From: UBA7692 sp964552715
GTDB lineage: Bacteria; Bacteroidota; Bacteroidia; Chitinophagales; LD1
Direction: 5' to 3'
NCBI GenBank assembly: GCA_964552715.1
Contig: CAZKHZ010000011.1
Coordinates: forward strand, 1-30,650
DNA: 30,650 nucleotides
How positions within the stretch are numbered: position 1 is the stretch's first letter; each line of letters begins with the position of its first letter. Below the pieces are notes generated by a model. The model saw nothing but the letters and a program-made list of their open reading frames with translations. It had not been told where the DNA came from and did not search any database. Positions 5,444 to 14,007 of this stretch are shown here, piece by piece. Both the position numbers and the translations under genes were made by a program.

Positions 5444-7348
5444 ATGACGCTTTCCGTAATTATTGTAAACTATAATGTAAAACATTTTCTAGCGCAATGC
5501 TTGCAAAGTGTGGCTGCGGCAATTAAAAATATTGATGCAGAAGTTTTTGTGGTGGATAATCATTCAGTTGACGATTCAGCAAAAATGGTTGCTGAAAAAT
5601 TTGCTTGGGTGAAGTTGATTGCAAACAAGGATAATACAGGCTTTTCGCGTGCAAATAACCAGGCAATAAGAGAAGCCAAAGGTAAATACATTTTATTGGT
5701 GAATCCTGATACCATAGTTGCAGAGGATACTTTTGAAAAGTGTGTTGAGTTTATGGATGCCAATAGTATTGCTGGCGGCTTGGGTGTAAACATGATTGAT
5801 GGCAAAGGGAATTTTTTACCCGAAAGCAAAAGAGGTTTACCCACCCCAGCAGTAGCCTTTTACAAAATGTTTGGTTTGAGTTTTCTATTTCCTAAATCAC
5901 AAACATTTGGAAAGTATCATCTTGGATATTTAGATGAAAATCAAAATTGCGAAGCAGAAATATTATCGGGTGCTTTTATGCTGATGCGCAAAGACGCGTT
6001 AGATAAAGTGGGTCTGTTGGATGAAACTTTTTTTATGTATGGTGAAGACATTGATCTTTCCTATCGCATTCAAAAAGCCGGATACAAAAACTTCTATTTT
6101 AGTGACACAACAATCATTCATTACAAAGGGGAAAGCACTAAGAAAGGCAGTTTGAACTACGTGAAGGTATTTTATCAGGCAATGATAATTTTTGCACGTA
6201 AACATTTTACGGGCAGCAGTGCAGGAATTTTCACTTTACTGATAAACGCTGCTGTAGTTTTTCGCGCCATCTTAACCTTAATCACAGGAATTCTAGCATC
6301 CTCTCTCCTACCAATTATTGATGCTTTGCTAATGTTTTTAAGCATTGCTTTTATTCAAAACTATTGGGCATCAAATATCAAGTTTGCTGAACATTACTAT
6401 CCCGAAAAGTTCCTTTTGCTTGTAGTTCCAATCTACATAGTTGTTTGGATATTTAGTGTGTTGCTTAGTGGAGGCTACGAGCGACCCTATAGAATCAGTC
6501 GTGTTTTTAGAGGTATTGTTATTGGTTCTTTACTCATCAGTGCGGCTTATGGTTTGCTACCGAATGAGTGGAGATTCTCTCGCGCTATAATAATATTGGG
6601 TGCAGCCAGTAGTGGCTTGGTAATGCTGCTTACACGCACTTTCTACAATCTATACAAACACAATCAATTCAGCATAGAGCCTGAGGCACAACGCACCATT
6701 GCAGTTGCAGGTGATTCGGTTGAAAGAAAAAGAACCATTAATATCTTAAATCATGCAGGTATTGATGCTGTGATTGTTGAGACAGAAAGCATTGCCGAAT
6801 TAGCAACTCTTCAAAAAATGTTCGATGTGAATGAGGTGATTTTTTGTGCGGCTTCATTTGATTATAAATCAATCATTGAAGCAATTAAACATCTTGGAAA
6901 ACAAACTGAATATAAAATCATAAACCCTGGCAGCGGTGTAATTATTGGCAGCAATTCAAAAAATACTGCGGGTGATATTTATGCTGACAATACAGCTTAC
7001 GCGTTAAGCAATCCATTAACCCTTCGCAAAAAGCGATTGATGGATTTGACAGTAGCAATTCTAGGCCTGTTGCTGTTTCCTATTTCAGTTTTTATTGTAC
7101 GAAATGCAGGCAACTTTTTCTCCTCTTGTATGGAGGTGATTCGTGGCACAAAAACATGGATAGGTTATTGTGGCGCAAAAAGTGATTTTGAATCATTGCC
7201 TAAAATTCCAACGGCAGTATTTGCTATTGATAAAGCAAAAAATACTGATGCCGAAAACAGAGCAATGGAACTAAATAAACTCTATGCTAAACGCTATAAG
7301 GTGAGTGATGAGTTAGTGCTGATTATAAATGCGCTGATGAGTAGATAA
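5444..7348 (+). CDS. GT2 glycosyltransferase fused to a WbaP-like membrane region
   Basis: The protein is 634 residues. Residues 1-240 form a GT2 (GT-A) domain of the rhamnosyltransferase/WbbL type: LSVIIVNYNV, VVDNHSVDDS, the DxD-equivalent NPDT at 87-90, and GEDIDLSYR at 200-208. Hydrophobic segments then cover about 255-310, 320-345 and 355-400. The segment GGYERPYRISRVFRGIVIGS resembles the N-terminal membrane part of polyprenyl-phosphate sugar-phosphate transferases. It is followed by a Rossmann-like stretch (IAVAGDSVERKRTINIL) and, at 528-550, RKKRLMDLTVAILGLLLFP, like the start of the bacterial sugar transferase domain. What follows is short, and only RGTKTWIGY (567-575) recalls the usual catalytic part. 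It probably acts in cell-surface polysaccharide synthesis at the inner membrane. The acceptor is unknown. Confidence 0.88.
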   Translation: MTLSVIIVNYNVKHFLAQCLQSVAAAIKNIDAEVFVVDNHSVDDSAKMVAEKFAWVKLIANKDNTGFSRANNQAIREAKGKYILLVNPDTIVAEDTFEKCVEFMDANSIAGGLGVNMIDGKGNFLPESKRGLPTPAVAFYKMFGLSFLFPKSQTFGKYHLGYLDENQNCEAEILSGAFMLMRKDALDKVGLLDETFFMYGEDIDLSYRIQKAGYKNFYFSDTTIIHYKGESTKKGSLNYVKVFYQAMIIFARKHFTGSSAGIFTLLINAAVVFRAILTLITGILASSLLPIIDALLMFLSIAFIQNYWASNIKFAEHYYPEKFLLLVVPIYIVVWIFSVLLSGGYERPYRISRVFRGIVIGSLLISAAYGLLPNEWRFSRAIIILGAASSGLVMLLTRTFYNLYKHNQFSIEPEAQRTIAVAGDSVERKRTINILNHAGIDAVIVETESIAELATLQKMFDVNEVIFCAASFDYKSIIEAIKHLGKQTEYKIINPGSGVIIGSNSKNTAGDIYADNTAYALSNPLTLRKKRLMDLTVAILGLLLFPISVFIVRNAGNFFSSCMEVIRGTKTWIGYCGAKSDFESLPKIPTAVFAIDKAKNTDAENRAMELNKLYAKRYKVSDELVLIINALMSR

Positions 7349-8947
7349 TTACTTCAATCGCTTCATTAAATTCTTACCTGTAATTGCAGATGCCGTAAGC
7401 AAGCCAGCCGAAAGCGCACCGCCTACACCACAGGTAACCACATCTTGACCAGTCATGTAAAGATTTTTGATAGGTGTTTTAGGGCGCAAAAAGTTCTGTG
7501 CAAAACGTTCCACGTCATGGTCAATGCCATACAACTCACCAAGCTGATAATTGGTAAAGTGTGCTGTGCTCAAAGGCGTAGAAAGTTCATAGTAATCAAT
7601 CTTATCGCGCAACTGAGGTTCATGTTCAAATAGCTTTTCCATCAAACGCTGGCTTAATTTTTCTTTCTTCTCTTCGTACGCATCACCACGTTTCATCCAC
7701 TCTTTGTCTCTCCATTTTTCATACCACGCATAAGGTGCAAGCGTTATAATTTCAATGGTAGAGCGTTCAGGAAATTCATTTTCCCAATCGGGGTCTTTAG
7801 CAGCAGGGAAAGACACATAAGCAACTGGAATCTCAGCATCTGGATTTGCTAGATAGGCAGCGATATTTTTATCATGGTCATAGTTATCAGGAAAAATCCA
7901 ATAGTTGGCTTTGCCTAAATTCAAAGATGATTTTGAATGGCGCATACCAATGTACAAACACACATGTCCAACCGATGGCTTCACACCTTTCAACTTTGAA
8001 ACAAGCCCTTTTCTTTCAGCAAGTTCCTTAGGTAATAAATGATTATAGGTATTGTAAATACCGGCATTGCTTACAATTGATTTGGCAAAATACTCATCAC
8101 CATTGTCCATGCGCACACCTACGGCTTTATCATCTTTTACAATAACTTCCTTCACACCTGCATTCACAAATATCTCGCCTCCTGCAGCACAAATAGTTGG
8201 CGCAATGGTGTCGAAGATTTTGCCCGAACCGCCTACAGGATAACTACCTCCACGCATATAGTGTTTTGCCAACACTGCGTGCATCATAAAGCTACTTTGC
8301 GATGGCGGCAATCCGTAATCTCCAAACTGCCCTGTTAGCACTGCAATCAATTCTTTGTTTGAAGTGATTTCCTGCATTACTTCAAGCGTGGTCTTGTTCC
8401 ATTTCAATGCTTTCCTACGCAGCCATTTGCTTAGAAAAGGCTGTAGAAAAGAAGGTATCAGCTTTTCTACAAAGTAATTCATTTGCGCGCGCTGCGCTGC
8501 ATAGATGGCATCCACATAAGCATCTATTGCCTCTCCATCTTCTACTGAAGTAAAATGTGTTTTCAGTTTTTCTTTAAAGGCATCTGAACCCTTCACAAAG
8601 TCATAAGTTTTTTTGCCAAATATCATTTTATCATACACCTCTCCCATGTCTGCCCACTTCAGTCGCCCTTCACTAAGGTAGTTGAACATCTTTGTCATAA
8701 TGTTCTTTTCATTCTGCATTTCACCCACGTAATGCACACCCACATCCCACAAGTAACCTCTGCGCATATACACATGCGTAAAGCCCCCTGCGGTATAATG
8801 TTTCTCTAACACTAGAACTCTTTTGCCTTCTTTGGCAAGCAGCGCTGCGGTGGCAATGCCGCCCATACCGGAGCCGATAATTATCGCATCAAATTTTCCT
8901 GTTGGCTTATGTGTAAGATACGACTGAATGTGTTTGGACTTTATCAT
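7349..8947 (-). CDS. FAD-dependent RetSat/CrtI-like oxidoreductase
   Basis: This 532-residue protein is of the phytoene desaturase / carotenoid isomerase / retinol saturase superfamily. The N-terminal dinucleotide fold has AIIIGSGMGGIATAALL (GxGxxG at 25-30), then VLVLEKHYTAGG and a WDVGVHYVGEM block typical of RetSat-like members. The C-terminal FAD-contact segment is NLYMTGQDVVTCGVGGALSAG. The family oxidises, reduces or isomerises conjugated double bonds of carotenoids or retinoids; the substrate cannot be told from sequence, and no other carotenoid gene is nearby. Its stop codon directly abuts that of the glycosyltransferase on the other strand, so the genes are convergent without a shared terminator. 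The length fits the family. Confidence 0.9.
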   Translation of the reverse strand: MIKSKHIQSYLTHKPTGKFDAIIIGSGMGGIATAALLAKEGKRVLVLEKHYTAGGFTHVYMRRGYLWDVGVHYVGEMQNEKNIMTKMFNYLSEGRLKWADMGEVYDKMIFGKKTYDFVKGSDAFKEKLKTHFTSVEDGEAIDAYVDAIYAAQRAQMNYFVEKLIPSFLQPFLSKWLRRKALKWNKTTLEVMQEITSNKELIAVLTGQFGDYGLPPSQSSFMMHAVLAKHYMRGGSYPVGGSGKIFDTIAPTICAAGGEIFVNAGVKEVIVKDDKAVGVRMDNGDEYFAKSIVSNAGIYNTYNHLLPKELAERKGLVSKLKGVKPSVGHVCLYIGMRHSKSSLNLGKANYWIFPDNYDHDKNIAAYLANPDAEIPVAYVSFPAAKDPDWENEFPERSTIEIITLAPYAWYEKWRDKEWMKRGDAYEEKKEKLSQRLMEKLFEHEPQLRDKIDYYELSTPLSTAHFTNYQLGELYGIDHDVERFAQNFLRPKTPIKNLYMTGQDVVTCGVGGALSAGLLTASAITGKNLMKRLK

Positions 8948-9074
8948 ATTTTATTCGCAATAAAGAAGTAAAAGAATCAATTAAAAGTGAATTGCATTAA
9001 TCTTCAACATCAATCAAAACCCCAGAGTGGTTCTTCACATCAATATAACGGGTTTTAATTTTAGTTTAGCTTTC

Positions 9075-9398
9075 ATGAATTTGCTTTCCCAATTATATTT
9101 TACTGCATCTCTAGTGTTCATAATACTTACTACTTCATGTGGCAGAACACCTTTCCCTTGTTTCTCAATTAGCGAAGATGAAGACAGCATTCCTGTTAAC
9201 AAAGAAGTTTACTTCAATGCCATTTGCTCTGATAAAGCCAAGGAGTATTTCTGGGATTTTCCGAATGATAGTGTAGCTTATGAACAAGCGGTGAGCTACA
9301 CCTTTCGCGACACTGGTATTTTTGAAGTAACACTTATTGTAGCCAATGGAAATAAATCTAAAATTGGCACTAAAAAGCTAACCGTGAAGCAGCCATAA
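9075..9398 (+). CDS. Small PKD-like lipoprotein
   Basis: The protein is 107 residues from ATG 9075, chosen because it opens directly into a lipoprotein signal (LLSQLYFTASLVFIILTTSC, with the cysteine at residue 22). The mature part is a single short beta-domain: EVYFNAICSDKAKEYFWDFPND, a DSVAYEQAVSYTFRDTG turn, and FEVTLIVANGNKSKIGTKKLTV. The pattern F.WDF.(N)D ... (Y)TF.DTG.F.VTL is that of a PKD or PKD-like domain. Such proteins sit in the outer membrane or periplasm of Bacteroidota. No partner is seen; the downstream histidine kinase is 362 bp away. The function is unknown. An upstream start at 9027 would add residues that spoil the signal peptide. Confidence 0.7.
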   Translation: MNLLSQLYFTASLVFIILTTSCGRTPFPCFSISEDEDSIPVNKEVYFNAICSDKAKEYFWDFPNDSVAYEQAVSYTFRDTGIFEVTLIVANGNKSKIGTKKLTVKQP

Positions 9399-9760
9399 AA
9401 TATCATTTATTTTCTATTTGTGAAAGATATATCAACGCCTACTAAGCTTTCTTTATTGTGATAGGTAACCTTAGTAGTTTTGTCGCATACATTGTTGCTT
9501 TACAGATTGTAATTTGCTGAAAAACTTTTGTCCATTGAATTGGTAAGTGTCTTCGTGTCACTAACAAATGTTGAGAAACAATACACATGAAAATTTTTCA
9601 CCAAAGGCTTGGTTGTAACTACCGAGAACGAGTCGCTTTGAGTATTATTACCTTGCGCGCTGCCAAAATGGTGTATTAATTTTTAAAAGATTATGGCTAA
9701 ATTCCTGCCGCTTGTTTCTGAAATTTCACTTCCATTGCTAATGATTTAGATTGCAACCCA
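9399..9760. other. Intergenic region upstream of the LytS-type kinase
   Basis: These 362 bp have no confident gene. TAGTTTTG at 9474-9481 fits TAnnTTTG on the plus strand, but is almost 280 bp from the next start and has only a TTG 16 bases upstream. On the minus strand one frame is open for about 59 codons, then interrupted by TAA at about 9508 and open again for 27 codons; it lacks recognisable homology and may be chance or a decayed secreted-protein gene. Confidence 0.4.
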
Positions 9761-11626
9761 ATGGCTAAAACAGAAATAGAATTATTGAATCACATAACTG
9801 CCGAACAAGTAATAAAATGTGTTACAGTTAATCAATACGCGGAAGCCATTCAGCAGCTCACACTCCTTTCTCACCGTAACCTTCACGCCTTTAATCATTG
9901 TATTGAAACCCTTGTTGCAGATGATGCCATTGTAAATAGTGCATTCAAATTGCGCATAGCATTGTTTCTATCAGAACAAAAACTTAACGAGCAAAAGATT
10001 GAAGAAGCACAAGCTATTGTGAAGCACACTATTGCGGAAAGTATTGCAGGCAATCAAAATCAGGTGCTGATATTGGCAAAATTACAACAAGCTGTGTTGA
10101 ATTTATATTTAAAAAAGCCCGAAGAATCGGTTGCTATTTTCGGGCAATGTGAATTGCTGGCACAAGCAATAAACGACATTGAAACAAACATACAGCTTGC
10201 CGTGTATGGCTATCATTTCTATTCTGAAACCGACACAAACAAAGCAGGCGAATACATTTATAAAGCACTTAATTTATCAAAGCAACACAAGGAAATTTAC
10301 TGGCAGGCATACAGCCTAATGCACCTCGGCACACTAAATACCATACTCAACAACAATGATGTAGCACTCAATTTTTATGCTGAATCATATACGCTATTTC
10401 AACAACTACAATTGAACATTTCGATGGCAGATAACCTCATGTGCCAATTCAATATCTACTATCGAAAAAAAGAGTTTGACAAAGCCATTGCCTGCCTGCA
10501 TGATGCCATAGCACTTACAAATAATTGCGGTTGGGATCATAAAATTGCCATCTGTTATGGCAACCTTTCCACTGTGTACCTACAACTTTCAAAATTTGAG
10601 GAAGCTAAACAAGCAGCCGAAAAAGATATTGAACTCAGCAATAAGTTGAACAACCTTTACAATGTTGGTTTAGCTACCTATCGCCTTGGCAGAATTGAAG
10701 CTGCACTTGGTAAAAATGCGCAGGCAATCAAACTAATGAATGAATCTATTGCATTGCGAAAAAACCGCATTTCTAACAATCAGTTAGTGCAGGTGTACCA
10801 ACATCTTTTTGAGCTATATGCACAAACTGGTGATTACAAAAATGCTTTTGAAATACAATCAAACTTTATGCAGTTGAAGTTTGAAATACTGAACACCGAA
10901 AAGACCAAAGAAAACGAAGCACAACGCGCAAAATACGAAGCCGAAAAGCGCGAAGCCGAACTGTGCGAAGCACGCCTGCAACAAACCGAAAGTGAATTGA
11001 AAGCATTGAAGGCGCAGATGAATCCTCACTTTATCTTTAATGCACTCAACTCTATTCAAGAAATATTTTTTTTGGGTGATAAAAGGTTAGCCAACAAACA
11101 TCTTTCACGATTTAGTCAACTGATGCGCAGTATTCTAAAGGCAAGCGGTAGAAAGACAATCACATTGCAAGAAGAAATCAATATGCTCGAAGAATATCTT
11201 TCGCTCGAAGCATTGCGTTTTGGCAATTCATTTCAGTACAAAATTGACATTGATAATAATGTAGATACTTACACCTTGGATGTGCCGCCTATGATTATTC
11301 AACCCTTTATAGAAAATGCAATGAAGCATGGATTGCTGCATAAAGAGGGCGAGCAACAAATTTCTATTCACTTTACTTTTGATGAAACTAAAAATGTAAT
11401 CGAAGCCACTGTAGCCGATAACGGCATTGGGCGAAAGGCAAGCGCAATTATCAATCAGCACCGCAGCAACCACGAATCATTCTCTACTGTTGCTACGCTA
11501 AAACGATTTGAGATATTGAACCAATCTTCAAGCGAAAAATTCTCTTTTCAGTATTTTGATATAGAAGATGAAAATGCTATTGCACTTGGAACCACAGTTG
11601 TTATTGCCTTGCCTGTTGTAGAATAA
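9761..11626 (+). CDS. TPR-containing LytS/YehU-type histidine kinase
   Basis: The protein is 621 residues. Residues 1 to about 370 are helical repeats of the TPR type (for example YWQAYSLMHLGTLNTILNNN, AICYGNLSTVYLQLSKFEEA). A highly charged coiled coil follows (about 375-415, Glu/Lys/Ala-rich). The kinase core then has LKAQMNPHFIFNALNSIQ with phosphoacceptor H423, PFIENAMKHGLLHK (N-box) and ADNGIGRKAS (G-box), i.e. His_kinase (PF06580) plus HATPase. Unlike many Bacteroidota relatives, no membrane segment is visible between the TPRs and the coiled coil, and there is no signal peptide, so it looks cytoplasmic. The usual LytTR response regulator partner does not follow. The signal sensed is unknown, presumably a protein or peptide bound by the TPRs. 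Confidence 0.92.
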   Translation: MAKTEIELLNHITAEQVIKCVTVNQYAEAIQQLTLLSHRNLHAFNHCIETLVADDAIVNSAFKLRIALFLSEQKLNEQKIEEAQAIVKHTIAESIAGNQNQVLILAKLQQAVLNLYLKKPEESVAIFGQCELLAQAINDIETNIQLAVYGYHFYSETDTNKAGEYIYKALNLSKQHKEIYWQAYSLMHLGTLNTILNNNDVALNFYAESYTLFQQLQLNISMADNLMCQFNIYYRKKEFDKAIACLHDAIALTNNCGWDHKIAICYGNLSTVYLQLSKFEEAKQAAEKDIELSNKLNNLYNVGLATYRLGRIEAALGKNAQAIKLMNESIALRKNRISNNQLVQVYQHLFELYAQTGDYKNAFEIQSNFMQLKFEILNTEKTKENEAQRAKYEAEKREAELCEARLQQTESELKALKAQMNPHFIFNALNSIQEIFFLGDKRLANKHLSRFSQLMRSILKASGRKTITLQEEINMLEEYLSLEALRFGNSFQYKIDIDNNVDTYTLDVPPMIIQPFIENAMKHGLLHKEGEQQISIHFTFDETKNVIEATVADNGIGRKASAIINQHRSNHESFSTVATLKRFEILNQSSSEKFSFQYFDIEDENAIALGTTVVIALPVVE

Positions 11627-11834
11627 AATGCTGTAAAAGCAAAACCGATTTCACGCCCTTTTAAAAAGAGTTTGCAAAAAAGCTTATTACTGTTTTAGGC
11701 TTGTCCTTTTGCCCTTTCTCCGCATTATAAATTTTGCTAAGATTCGCTAGCTGTTGGCTTCAATTTACACCTTGAAAAAGAGCAAAACTTATGAGCCTAT
11801 TCTGTACACTTTATTTAAATACAAGCCCTAAACG

Positions 11835-13127
11835 CTATTTGGCATTCATCAACGTCTCAATCTCATCGGCTTCGATAGGAATGTTCGCCATTAGGTCAAT
11901 CGGCTTATCTTTTGTAACCAAAATATTATTCTCTAAACGAATACCAATCTTCTCTTCGCGAATGTAAATGCCCGGCTCGCAGGTAAGCACTGCACCTGCC
12001 TGTATCTTGTGATACCGGCTACCCACATCGTGTGTATTTAAGCCAAGAAAATGTGCCGTGCCATGCGGAAAATACTTTTTGAATAATGGCTGTTTCTTAT
12101 CTTGTTTTTTGACATCCGCTGCTTTCAGCAGTTTCAATTTAATCAATTCAGCTTCCATCAATTCGCCAATGTGTTTATTAAAGTCGTAAAGATTGATGCT
12201 CGGCTTCATCAAATCGCGCGCTGCATTATGTATGCGCAACACTGCATTATACACTTCCTTTTGACGTTTAGTAAACTTGCCACTCACAGGAATCGTGCGC
12301 GTCAAATCAGAACAATAGTTGGCATACTCAGCAGCGCAATCCATCAATAGCAAATCTCCACTTTTACATGGCGCATTGTTAGCGTTGTAATGAAGAAAAC
12401 ATGCGTTCTCTCCGCTGGCAACTATTGGCTCATAAGCATGGCGTGTAGCGCGGTTGCGCAGGTACTCATGCGTAAGTTCAGCTTCTACTTCATATTCAAA
12501 CACACCAGGTTTCACAAACTTCAACGTACGCAGAAAACCTAAGCGCGTTATCTCAATTGCACGATTCAATAAACCGACTTCTAATGTTGATTTGCGCATT
12601 CTCAACTCAGCCAATATTGGTGCCAACCGCTCGTAGCGGTGCAATGGAAAAGCATCACGGATGCGCTGTGCAAACTTACCTTCATAAGTATCTACTTTCC
12701 ATGAAGCGCGGTCATGCTCATTGGTATTTAAAAACACATGGTCGGCAAGGTGCATCAATGCAAACAAAGTGCTGAATATCTCACCACTCCAGCGCACTTC
12801 TTCAATCCCCGAAATGCGCTGTGCTTCAGCCTTGGTAAGTTTTTTTCCCTCCCATGTTTCCAAAAGTTCATTCGGCTGACGGATAAATAATATCTCGCGA
12901 TGTTCTGCTGCAGGCGCATCAGGAAACAGCAATACAAATGTTTCTTCTTGGTCAATGCCCGTAAGGTAAAACAAGTCTGGATTTTGTCTCCACTTAAATG
13001 TTGCATCTGCGCTATCAGGCATAGCAACATTACTTGTAAGTACAGCAAGGCTGTTCTTCTTCAATTCTTTAACTAAGTTCTTTCTGTTCAGCTTAAAAAG
13101 CTCTGAATTTATAGCATCGTATCGCAT
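11835..13127 (-). CDS. Xaa-Pro aminopeptidase (aminopeptidase P family, M24B)
   Basis: The enzyme removes an N-terminal residue when the second residue is proline; it is a di-metal peptidase of the pita-bread fold, most likely cytoplasmic. It is 430 residues with an AMP_N domain (residues 1-140: MPDSADATFKWRQNPDLFYLTGI) and a catalytic domain. All five metal ligands are visible: D263 (LLMDCAAEY), D274 (YCSDLTRTIP), H359 (HGTAHFLGLNTHDVG), E384 (LTCEPGIYI) and E399 (IGIRLENNILV). The length agrees with E. coli PepP (about 440). The ATG at 13127 gives a standard start. It is followed downstream by the convergent kinase gene, with 208 bp between that show no clear terminator. Active-enzyme status is well supported. 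Confidence 0.95.
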   Translation of the reverse strand: MRYDAINSELFKLNRKNLVKELKKNSLAVLTSNVAMPDSADATFKWRQNPDLFYLTGIDQEETFVLLFPDAPAAEHREILFIRQPNELLETWEGKKLTKAEAQRISGIEEVRWSGEIFSTLFALMHLADHVFLNTNEHDRASWKVDTYEGKFAQRIRDAFPLHRYERLAPILAELRMRKSTLEVGLLNRAIEITRLGFLRTLKFVKPGVFEYEVEAELTHEYLRNRATRHAYEPIVASGENACFLHYNANNAPCKSGDLLLMDCAAEYANYCSDLTRTIPVSGKFTKRQKEVYNAVLRIHNAARDLMKPSINLYDFNKHIGELMEAELIKLKLLKAADVKKQDKKQPLFKKYFPHGTAHFLGLNTHDVGSRYHKIQAGAVLTCEPGIYIREEKIGIRLENNILVTKDKPIDLMANIPIEADEIETLMNAK

Positions 13128-13221
13128 GATGCGAATGTATATTTTTATCGCGCAGGTTTAAAAACGAAAAATGCGTCAACATTTTTGAAACGCTTCAAGA
13201 GCTAATCTAAAGTGCTTTTTC

Positions 13222-13665
13222 TTACACTACTTGAAAATAATCTGGAACCTTTTCCAATTTTATACCACCTTGTTTTGTATCAAAACAGTAGTTCATCACC
13301 CCGTTACTTATCCATAAATAAGGAACATTCAAGGTCTGATTGTATTGTAAAATTTGCATCACTACACCTTGATTCAAATTCACATCATGTGCTTTACATT
13401 CTACCAACAAAAAAGGTTTGCCATCGCGGTTATAAGCCACCACATCACAGCGTTTTCGTAGCCCATTCAATGCAATCTCTTTTTCAACAGCAAGCAACGA
13501 CTTTGGATACTTTTTTTCGTAGATAAGATAATGAAGTACATGTTGTCGAACCCACTCTTCGGGTGTCAGCACAACAAACTTATTGCGCACCACATCAAAA
13601 ATATGATGCACCTCGCCCGTTGATTTTTGTCGAAAATTATAGTTGTCGAAAACAACATTTGTCAT
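13222..13665 (-). CDS. Solo HsdR N-terminal-like PD-(D/E)xK nuclease domain protein
   Basis: This 147-residue protein matches the HSDR_N_2 type: the N-terminal endonuclease domain of type I restriction R subunits, here free-standing. The catalytic pattern is D74 (KRCDVVAYNRDG) then E89-C-K91 (LLVECKA), with an earlier E62 (EKEIAL) and QILQYN downstream. That is a complete PD-(D/E)xK core. A VLTPEEWVRQHVLHYLI helix precedes it. No helicase, HsdM or HsdS gene is in the window. Solo members are common in Bacteroidota and their role (DNA repair, defence or other) is unsettled. The gene lies 94 bp upstream of the aminopeptidase on the same strand, and no terminator separates them, so they may be cotranscribed. 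Confidence 0.88.
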   Translation of the reverse strand: MTNVVFDNYNFRQKSTGEVHHIFDVVRNKFVVLTPEEWVRQHVLHYLIYEKKYPKSLLAVEKEIALNGLRKRCDVVAYNRDGKPFLLVECKAHDVNLNQGVVMQILQYNQTLNVPYLWISNGVMNYCFDTKQGGIKLEKVPDYFQVV

Positions 13666-13748
13666 GGTTTGGCAAATAAGTTACTTCTAAATTGAAAAAC
13701 CTATCTGTTCAGAATTATTCGGTAATCTTTAAAAGTAAATACTTCACA

Positions 13749-13880
13749 ATGAGCATTATAATTAGGTGGTTTGAAATACCGGCAACTGTTGTAGCGCGGG
13801 CTGCTAAATTCTACGAAACAGTGCTTCAAAGCAAAGTTACTCAACAAGAAATGGGTGGAGTGATGAATCCATTGACTTGA
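13749..13880 (+). pseudogene. Truncated VOC (glyoxalase-like) protein
   Basis: From ATG 13749, 43 codons read SIIIRWFEIPATVVARAAKF, then YETVLQSKVTQQEMGGVMNP, then a stop. That is the start of a VOC-fold protein (first beta-alpha-beta unit with the usual FEIP...RA.KFYE.VL). Normal members are about 115-130 residues, so about two thirds is missing. The reading frame ends at a junction with unrelated sequence (13874 on) that looks like the tail of another gene. A deletion joining two genes is the likely cause. Confidence 0.65.
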
Positions 13881-13978
13881 AAAAACAAGGGTTGAGCAAC
13901 GGCAGTTACATTGTTAGAATTAACAGCAATGGATTAAGCAAAACAAAAAAGTTGCTTTCATATATTGAGTGCTTTTGA
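13874..13978 (+). pseudogene. Remnant of a type IX secretion sorting domain (T9SS CTD)
   Basis: A frame open from 13874 to the stop at 13976-13978 encodes 34 residues including LSNGSYIVRINSNG and KTKKLLSY. This is the terminal part of the Por/T9SS C-terminal sorting domain (L..G.Y.V.I...G....KK...), which directs large secreted proteins through the type IX system. There is no start codon and no upstream cargo; its 5' end runs straight into the truncated VOC gene in another frame. It is almost certainly the leftover end of a deleted secreted-protein gene. Confidence 0.6.
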
Positions 13979-14007
13979 ATAGCTTAACTAAATAGCACTA
14001 CATAAAG

